A program made the position numbers and the translations under genes. Of a stretch of DNA of 5,355 nucleotides, positions 1 to 4,557 are shown piece by piece. The stretch's first letter is position 1. Each line of letters opens with the position of its first letter. The stretch lies in assembly GCA_016866735.1 (NCBI GenBank), contig VGLL01000072.1, positions 1-5,355 of the forward strand, given 5' to 3'. Origin of the DNA: Candidatus Shapirobacteria bacterium. GTDB taxonomy: Bacteria; Patescibacteriota; Microgenomatia; VGLL01. Under the pieces are notes generated by a model, which searched no databases, was not told the DNA's origin, and saw nothing but the letters and a program-made list of their open reading frames with translations.

Positions 1-835
1 AAGGCAAAACAAAGCATTTGGCGCCGGCGATCAGGGGATATTTGTCCTCCTCCGATACGTAATCAGTGAAAACTACCCTCTTGCCAACTCCTGTCTCTTT
101 GGCTTTTCGAAACATGTCTTCATACAGCCAGCCTTTTTTACCGGCGAAAACTAATTGGGTATGTGGTATGTGGTATGCGGTATCGAGTATATTAAATGCT
201 TCAATTAAACAAACTAAATTCTTCTTCGGCTGAAGCGTGCCTAAATACAAAAGGTAATTACTTTCAATTCCGTACTTTCTTTTTACATCCTCAATTTCTT
301 TATTTCTTAATTTCTTAATTTCTTTGCCTAGTCCTGGGTAGGCAACAATAATCCGTTCCTCCGGAAGACCGTAAAACTTAATTATCTCCTCTTTGGTAAA
401 TTCCGAAATGGCAATGATTTTCGCTGCCTGCTTTACGGAATAAGCTTCCCATTTCAGTAACTGATAAAGGTCTTTTTGGCGAAACTGCTCGGGGTGGCGG
501 TGATGCCATAAGTCCATAATGGAAATTACCGTAGGCGCTGGGCAAAAACGCGGCGCATAATGATTGGGTGAGAAAAAAACATCAACTTGTCGCCTTTCTG
601 TGTAAAGTTTCAGCGGTAGCCGCCATTGGGTCCAGGCAAAAGAGGGCCCGAAAACTTCGTATTGCCAGTTTTCTCTCTCTTTGGGCAAACTCGGCAAGGC
701 TGGTTGCTTCAGATAGATTCGATAGCTGTTTTTTTTATCCAACTCGTAAAGGCCGCTTAATACCCCGAAAGCAAACCCGCCCACCCCTACTCGATCTTTA
801 ATATTAGCCTCATTGCCATCAATTCCAATCAACAT
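1..835 (-). CDS. Family 4 (GT-B) glycosyltransferase, 3' end cut by window edge
   Basis: I translated this by hand: 278 residues from ATG at 835-833, with no stop before the window ends. It begins MLIGIDGNEANIKDRVGVGG, a typical GT4 opening with a Gly-rich loop. Residues 101-109 (PTVISIMDL) match the strand carrying the usual HD motif, but Met107 stands where the neighbouring gene has His. Residues 138-147 (AKIIAISEFT) and 160-168 (ERIIVAYPG) close the N-domain. The C-domain starts near 194 (YLLYLGTLQPKKN) with the donor-phosphate Lys region at 204-205. The sequence stops at AGAKCFVLP, just before the expected E-x7-E motif, so roughly 80-100 residues are missing. Likely cytoplasmic, adding a sugar from a nucleotide donor to a glycan; sugar unknown. 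ATG 854-856 is an in-frame alternative start, but MLIGIDG matches the usual family start. Two tandem micro-repeats lie in its loops (residues 171-181 and 216-226). Its start is one base after the stop of the preceding gene. Confidence 0.9.
   Translation of the reverse strand, partial: MLIGIDGNEANIKDRVGVGGFAFGVLSGLYELDKKNSYRIYLKQPALPSLPKERENWQYEVFGPSFAWTQWRLPLKLYTERRQVDVFFSPNHYAPRFCPAPTVISIMDLWHHRHPEQFRQKDLYQLLKWEAYSVKQAAKIIAISEFTKEEIIKFYGLPEERIIVAYPGLGKEIKKLRNKEIEDVKRKYGIESNYLLYLGTLQPKKNLVCLIEAFNILDTAYHIPHTQLVFAGKKGWLYEDMFRKAKETGVGKRVVFTDYVSEEDKYPLIAGAKCFVLP
158..190. repeat. Heptamer tandem micro-repeat, about 4.7 copies
   Basis: Plus-strand units are GGTATGT (158), GGTATGT (165), GGTATGC (172), GGTATCG (179) and a partial AGTAT (186). 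They lie inside the partial GT4 gene and encode residues 216-226 on the minus strand (ILDTAYHIPHT), in the loop between the helix LIEAF and the strand QLVFAG. Confidence 0.9.
293..324. repeat. Octamer tandem micro-repeat, four copies
   Basis: Plus-strand units are AATTTCTT (293), TATTTCTT (301), AATTTCTT (309) and AATTTCTT (317); three are identical and one differs by one base. They encode KEIKKLRNKEI (residues 171-181) of the partial GT4 gene, in the linker between the two Rossmann domains. Confidence 0.9.
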
Positions 836-836
836 C

Positions 837-1910
837 TCATTTAACAACCTCCCCATAAACCGCCAGAGTTTCGCTGGCACACTTTTCCCAGGAGAACTTA
901 TGACTTCGCTCCAGCCCCTTCTGCACAAATTCTTCCCTCCGTTCCAGTGCCTCATTGATACCATAAAAAATTTCTTCCACTCTCAAAGGATTAACTAAGA
1001 CCGCCGCTTCTCCGGCTATTTCGGGCAGCGAAGAAACATTAGAGGTAACTACCGGACAGCCACAGGCCATTGCCTCTAAAACGGGTAAGCCAAACCCTTC
1101 GTAAAGCGAGGGATAAACAAAGCACATGGCCCCCGAATAAAGTGGCGCTAAATCCTCTTGGGGCACATAGCCCAAGGATTTAGTATTTGGCGAATTCCCG
1201 AACACGATTAAAGAAGGACTGACCTTTTGCCAAGGTCCGCCCTTGACACGCTCAAAGGCCTGCGTAGTTCTTTCTAAATTTTTTCTTTTGCCTCCCCCCA
1301 TAGCCAAAATATAATCTCCAGCAATCTGATACTTCCGTTTCGTGTTCTCTATTTCCTCTTTTCTCCGCGGATAAAACTCCTCCCCTGGCGCCTCGTAGAT
1401 TACTCTTATTTTCTCGGCGGGAATACCAAGAAGCTCAATAATATCCTTTTTTGTATTTTCCGAAACAGCAATAACTAAGCTCGCCTCTTTCTTAACCCAG
1501 TCCAGTTTTCTCTTGTGAACTGCGATAATCTTCGGGTGAGTCTCGTCGGGAAATAAAAGAGGGGTTAAATCGTGAATAGTTGTCACTTTACGACATGCCG
1601 ACGGCGGTTCCGTCCAATCAGAGGTGTGGAAAACATCAACCTTGCCAATTAATTTCTCAATTGGTAAAACATGTAACTTATTCCACAAGATATCTAGCAA
1701 AACGGGGGGGAATTTGTAAGTTTTTAGCTTTAAGTTGCAGTTTTGAGTTTTGAGGTTTGAGATTTGAGTTAATCGCTGGCGTAGCGACGAAAAAAATAAT
1801 ACATATTCATTTTTCTCATCGATTTTTAGTAAGTTCTCCACTAAATTTTGAGTATAGTGTGAAACTCCTGTCCCATACACTATCTGACTAATATCAATGC
1901 CTATTTTCAT
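837..1910 (-). CDS. Family 4 (GT-B) glycosyltransferase
   Basis: Complete, 357 residues, normal length for GT4. The N-domain opens MKIGIDISQIVYGTGVSHYT with the Gly loop near residues 13-15, and TIHDLTP (111-117) carries the HD motif. Residues 146-152 (VIAVSEN) and 169-175 (RVIYEAP) lead into the hinge. The C-domain has the GGGKRKN donor-phosphate loop (205-211), FVYPSLYEGFGLP (264-276) and the E-x7-E pair at Glu271 and Glu279, followed by LPEIAGEAA. These are the features of a retaining, nucleotide-sugar-dependent transferase of the mannosyltransferase-like GT4 group; specificity cannot be assigned. It is a paralogue of the gene that follows (835-1), with the same domain plan. Its ATG overlaps the preceding stop as ATGA, and no Shine-Dalgarno is evident upstream, so translation probably depends on coupling. 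A heptamer repeat encodes residues about 48-57, and a run of seven C encodes Pro68-Pro69. Confidence 0.96.
   Translation of the reverse strand: MKIGIDISQIVYGTGVSHYTQNLVENLLKIDEKNEYVLFFSSLRQRLTQISNLKTQNCNLKLKTYKFPPVLLDILWNKLHVLPIEKLIGKVDVFHTSDWTEPPSACRKVTTIHDLTPLLFPDETHPKIIAVHKRKLDWVKKEASLVIAVSENTKKDIIELLGIPAEKIRVIYEAPGEEFYPRRKEEIENTKRKYQIAGDYILAMGGGKRKNLERTTQAFERVKGGPWQKVSPSLIVFGNSPNTKSLGYVPQEDLAPLYSGAMCFVYPSLYEGFGLPVLEAMACGCPVVTSNVSSLPEIAGEAAVLVNPLRVEEIFYGINEALERREEFVQKGLERSHKFSWEKCASETLAVYGEVVK
848..854 (-). promoter_or_regulatory. Possible ribosome binding site for the gene at 835-1
   Basis: On the minus strand GGGGAGG lies inside the last codons of the preceding gene. It is 12 bases before the ATG at 835, longer than the usual 5-9. 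The sequence match is strong but the spacing poor, so coupling to the preceding stop may do most of the work. It is too close to the in-frame ATG 854-856 to serve that start. Confidence 0.45.
1741..1768. repeat. Heptamer tandem micro-repeat, four copies plus a decayed flank
   Basis: Plus-strand units are TTTTGAG (1741), TTTTGAG (1748), GTTTGAG (1755) and ATTTGAG (1762), so only the first base varies. Weaker relatives (TTTTTAG at 1721, CTTTAAG at 1728) precede them. The tract encodes about residues 48-57 (TQISNLKTQN) of the GT4 gene at 837-1910, just after the second strand of its N-domain. Confidence 0.9.
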
Positions 1911-3349
1911 TTCGTTATGCTACTGCTATAAACCCAGACAGGGATCTGATTGAAATTGATTTCTTTAATTTTAACAAAACCCGATTCTTCCAGCCAGGCC
2001 AGCGCCGAATCTTGCCAGTCATAAACATCCGCTAAATAAGGGGTATAAGCAATCTCCCTTTTCCCAGTCTTTCTAATTTGACTAATTAGGCTAAGTCTGT
2101 CTTTGTCTTTCACCGGCCGGACACCATCGCTGACACTGACTATTTGACTCTCGGCCCCATAAAAAACCAGCGGCCAATCAAAAGTTTTTGAAGAAATAAC
2201 TATCGATAAATTTTCTCTCCGTAAATAATTGGCAACGCCCCGCCAATCTTCCCGGTGAAAATAGGGATTAACAAAATATACAAGGGAAGAGGTAAGGTTA
2301 ACCCCCAAAATAAATATACAAAGGAGTATCCTTTGTAAACGATACTCCTTAATAATTCCGTAGGCCAAAAGCAGATAGAAGGCCGGCAAAACCAAAAGTA
2401 GGCGGAATGGTTGATAATTCGGAATAAAGACCGAGGTCAGCCACGCCGTAAAAATCGGAACGATCAGCCACAACACAATTACCAAATAATGATCCTTCCT
2501 GTCTTTCTGTTTATACCAGTTAAATGCCCCTCTTCCCCCCATTAACCCCAAGGCCCCCACAATCCCCAAACTGACTAAAGCGTAAAGAGCTCTATTAAAT
2601 ATCGTAATTCTCCCTAGGGAAAATTTGATAAAGGTCAAAGGTAGCGCCTTTAAAAAACTTACATTTGCCAGACCGGCCCAATTAGGCAAATCTTGAGTAG
2701 CCTGAAGGCCGGTTTTAAGCTGAATAAGAAAGAAAGGCAGCCATGGAAGAAAGAGTAGCAATGGAGCGATGAAACAATTTAACAAGGGAGCAATTTTTCT
2801 CCTAAGAATTATCCATCCACCAATTATCTGCGCCAGTAAAACTAAAAAGCCGTAGTAGTCCGAATAAAGCATCGCCGCCGTCCCCGCTAAATAACCCCAT
2901 ACCGCTCCCCTATTCTCCCTCTTTTCCCCTATCACCCTTAAAAAGTAATACATCGACAAGCTGGCAAAAAATGCGGTCATCGCGTACATGCGTGCTTCCT
3001 GGGAATAGTAAATATGAAAAGGGGCTGTCGCCAGAAACAACGCCGCCACTATCCCTAAATTCCCCAATTTCCCCAAACTCCCCAATTTATAGATTACCCA
3101 GACTGTTCCCACTCCAAACAAAACCGATGGCAAACGCAGAACTATCTCGCTTGATCCAAATAGATGAACCCAAAGCCACATAAAGAAATGGTAAAGAGGT
3201 GGGTGGAAATCGCCCCGAAGCTCGCTAAAAATAGCCGAAAAAGAGCCTTGCGAAGTAATCGCTTGCACCGCCTCGTCCAGCCAAAGACTTTGGTTTAGGT
3301 TAATCAGTCTTAAAATTAAGGCGGTCGCTAAAATAGCGATTAATCTCAT
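1907..3349 (-). CDS. GT39/PMT-like (GT-C) membrane glycosyltransferase
   Basis: Complete, 480 residues. A short N-terminal membrane helix (about 2-18) is followed by the first external loop with WLDEA (23-27), where Asp25-Glu26 fit the acidic catalytic site of GT-C enzymes. The loop also holds HPPLYH (49-54), and SQEARMYA (116-123) follows; this set is typical of the bacterial GT39/PMT_2 or ArnT-like group. I count about ten hydrophobic segments up to residue 360, including 319-333 after NYQPFRLLLVLP. A soluble tail (about 365-480) ends VWVYSSSITK. Family members transfer a sugar from a polyprenyl-phosphate donor to a lipid, glycan or protein on the outer face of the membrane; the acceptor here is unknown. 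AAGGGA lies 5 bases before the ATG, which starts one base after the upstream stop. A nonamer repeat encodes LGx triplets at 89-100, a C-rich tract encodes loop 138-149, and a perfect inverted repeat encodes 334-343. Confidence 0.93.
   Translation of the reverse strand: MRLIAILATALILRLINLNQSLWLDEAVQAITSQGSFSAIFSELRGDFHPPLYHFFMWLWVHLFGSSEIVLRLPSVLFGVGTVWVIYKLGSLGKLGNLGIVAALFLATAPFHIYYSQEARMYAMTAFFASLSMYYFLRVIGEKRENRGAVWGYLAGTAAMLYSDYYGFLVLLAQIIGGWIILRRKIAPLLNCFIAPLLLFLPWLPFFLIQLKTGLQATQDLPNWAGLANVSFLKALPLTFIKFSLGRITIFNRALYALVSLGIVGALGLMGGRGAFNWYKQKDRKDHYLVIVLWLIVPIFTAWLTSVFIPNYQPFRLLLVLPAFYLLLAYGIIKEYRLQRILLCIFILGVNLTSSLVYFVNPYFHREDWRGVANYLRRENLSIVISSKTFDWPLVFYGAESQIVSVSDGVRPVKDKDRLSLISQIRKTGKREIAYTPYLADVYDWQDSALAWLEESGFVKIKEINFNQIPVWVYSSSITK
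2321..2350. repeat. Perfect 10-bp inverted repeat with a 10-base loop
   Basis: AAGGAGTATC (2321-2330) and GATACTCCTT (2341-2350) are exact reverse complements. A competing hairpin overlaps it: ACAAAGG (2318-2324) with CCTTTGT (2330-2336), 7 bp with a 5-base loop. Both lie inside the GT39-like gene and encode residues 334-343 (KEYRLQRILL), a short loop entering a membrane helix. Confidence 0.85.
2901..2940. repeat. Weak C-rich tract with 10-base spacing
   Basis: Consecutive ten-base blocks from 2901 each carry a C-rich core near their end (CTCCCC, CTCCCT, TCCCCT, ACCCTT). The tract encodes the charged loop RVIGEKRENRGA (138-149) of the GT39-like enzyme. The units are diverged and the period is less certain than in the other tracts. 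Confidence 0.4.
3052..3087. repeat. Nonamer tandem micro-repeat, four copies
   Basis: Plus-strand units are TCCCTAAAT (3052), TCCCCAATT (3061), TCCCCAAAC (3070) and TCCCCAATT (3079). Nine bases equal three codons, so the protein shows the matching triplet repeat LGS LGK LGN LGI at residues 89-100 of the GT39-like enzyme, between two membrane helices. Confidence 0.9.
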
Positions 3350-3350
3350 C

Positions 3351-4556
3351 TCAATCCCTTTTCACCAAACTTTGAAAAAAATGGTAGAAATCAGCAGTGA
3401 TTTTGGAGCTTGAGTAACTCTTTAATATTTTTTCTCTTGCTTTTTCTCCAAATTTGATCCTTTTATCAGGATTGTTTAGTAAATAATTCAGTCCAAGAAA
3501 TAGGGCTTCCGGGCTCTCCTTTTCCACCAGAATTCCATCTTTCTTATTTTCGATTAGCGCCTCTATTCCCCCTACTCTAGTTCCCAGAACAGCCAAACCA
3601 GAGCTCATTGCCTCTAGTATCGACAGGGCAGTCCCCTCTGGATGAATGGAGGGATAGACAAAAATGTCGGCGGCTCGCAAAAACTTAGCTACCGTTAATT
3701 TCCCCTTCTCGCCAAGAAAATAAACTTGTTTTAATCCCTCTTTTTCTACGATCCCCCTTAATTCACTCTCAACCGAATCTGGTTGGTTCCTCCCTGAACC
3801 CAAAATGAGCAAAACTACATTATCACCCTTCTCTTGGATAATTCTTTTCCAGGCTTCTAGGAGAAAAGCTAAACCCTTCCTTTTAACTAATCTGCCGCAA
3901 TAAATTACCACCGTTTTGTTCAGGGGAATATCCAACTTTCTCCTTAGGTCCATCTTTACTTTAGTTGAAATAGGCGGCTTAAAGATTTTCTCATCAACAC
4001 TATTAGTGAACTTTCTTATCCGCGGCTTTTCAATCCCCAATCCCAAAAGCTCATCTTCAACCTCTTGGGTGTGAGCCGTATAATAATCGGCCCTCTTGGC
4101 AATTAGGAGTCGCAATTTTATCAGCGGATGAACAAATCTTTTAGGCGAAAGAGCCCTAGGGCCAGAGAAAAACAATTCTCCGGGGGTAGCTACTTTTCCC
4201 ACTACCCATTTAGATAAAAGTTTACCCATCAATATTGCCGTTGAACCGAAAGTGTTAGCCAGACCCCCATTAACGTATATCAAGTTGTAAAGACGGTGGT
4301 TTCTCAGAAGCCAAGCGAGCAAGTGAACTCCTGCGAAGTAATCTATCAACCTCCCCCTACCAGGTATTCCTAACCTAATCACCTTAAAACCTTGCTTTAA
4401 ATCTTCCTCCTTGGGGAAATCTTCCTCCCATCGCTTAGTTACTACCAGAACCCTCGCCCCCCCACTGATTAATCCTTCCGAGAGCTGAGAACACTGTGTT
4501 TCTGATCCTCCAATCAGGGGCCAAAACCTTTCGATAACCATCACCACTGAAACCAT
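3351..4556 (-). CDS. Family 4 (GT-B) glycosyltransferase
   Basis: Complete, 401 residues, usual GT4 length. The N-terminus MVSVVMVIERFWPLIGGSET carries the P-x-x-GG-x-E loop (13-19) typical of family 4. The hinge region has FTNSVDEKIFKP (183-194). The C-domain carries YCGRLVKRKG (219-228), in which Arg222 and Lys227 fit the donor-phosphate binding pair. Next come ILGSG (251-255), FVYPSIHPEGTALSILEAM (299-317) with the E-x7-E pair Glu307 and Glu315, and LGTRVGGIEALI (324-335). This is a different GT4 subtype from the two downstream genes: it has the GGSE loop and the GRLVKRKG form, and lacks the IGID opening. Expected to be cytoplasmic or peripheral on the inner membrane, using a nucleotide sugar to extend a glycan. 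It starts one base after the upstream stop (TAA-G-ATG) with only a G-rich stretch about 10 bases upstream as possible ribosome site. Unlike the other genes, I saw no micro-repeat inside it. Confidence 0.96.
   Translation of the reverse strand: MVSVVMVIERFWPLIGGSETQCSQLSEGLISGGARVLVVTKRWEEDFPKEEDLKQGFKVIRLGIPGRGRLIDYFAGVHLLAWLLRNHRLYNLIYVNGGLANTFGSTAILMGKLLSKWVVGKVATPGELFFSGPRALSPKRFVHPLIKLRLLIAKRADYYTAHTQEVEDELLGLGIEKPRIRKFTNSVDEKIFKPPISTKVKMDLRRKLDIPLNKTVVIYCGRLVKRKGLAFLLEAWKRIIQEKGDNVVLLILGSGRNQPDSVESELRGIVEKEGLKQVYFLGEKGKLTVAKFLRAADIFVYPSIHPEGTALSILEAMSSGLAVLGTRVGGIEALIENKKDGILVEKESPEALFLGLNYLLNNPDKRIKFGEKAREKILKSYSSSKITADFYHFFQSLVKRD
3355..3360 (-). promoter_or_regulatory. Ribosome binding site for the GT39-like gene
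   Basis: On the minus strand AAGGGA ends 5 bases before ATG 3349-3347, inside the end of the upstream GT4 gene. Both sequence and spacing are good, which supports the chosen start. Confidence 0.6.
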
Positions 4557-4557
4557 C

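Noticed and set aside
293..324. CRISPR array or origin iterons
   Set aside because: Units of 7-9 bases without spacers, lying inside translated sequence, fit neither CRISPR repeats nor iterons in a replication origin.
568..801. Plus-strand open frame of 77 codons
   Set aside because: It lies wholly antisense to the GT4 gene at 1-835, whose conserved motifs are clear, and its Arg/Ser-rich translation resembles no family I know.
813..998. Plus-strand open frame of 61 codons
   Set aside because: It is antisense across the junction of two well-supported GT4 genes and has no recognisable motif.
2321..2350. Rho-independent terminator
   Set aside because: The hairpin has no following U-run on the coding strand and sits in the middle of an intact conserved gene.
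2971..3183. Plus-strand open frame of 70 codons
   Set aside because: It is antisense to the conserved N-terminal region of the GT39-like gene. Its Pro/Leu repeat is only the nonamer array read on the other strand.
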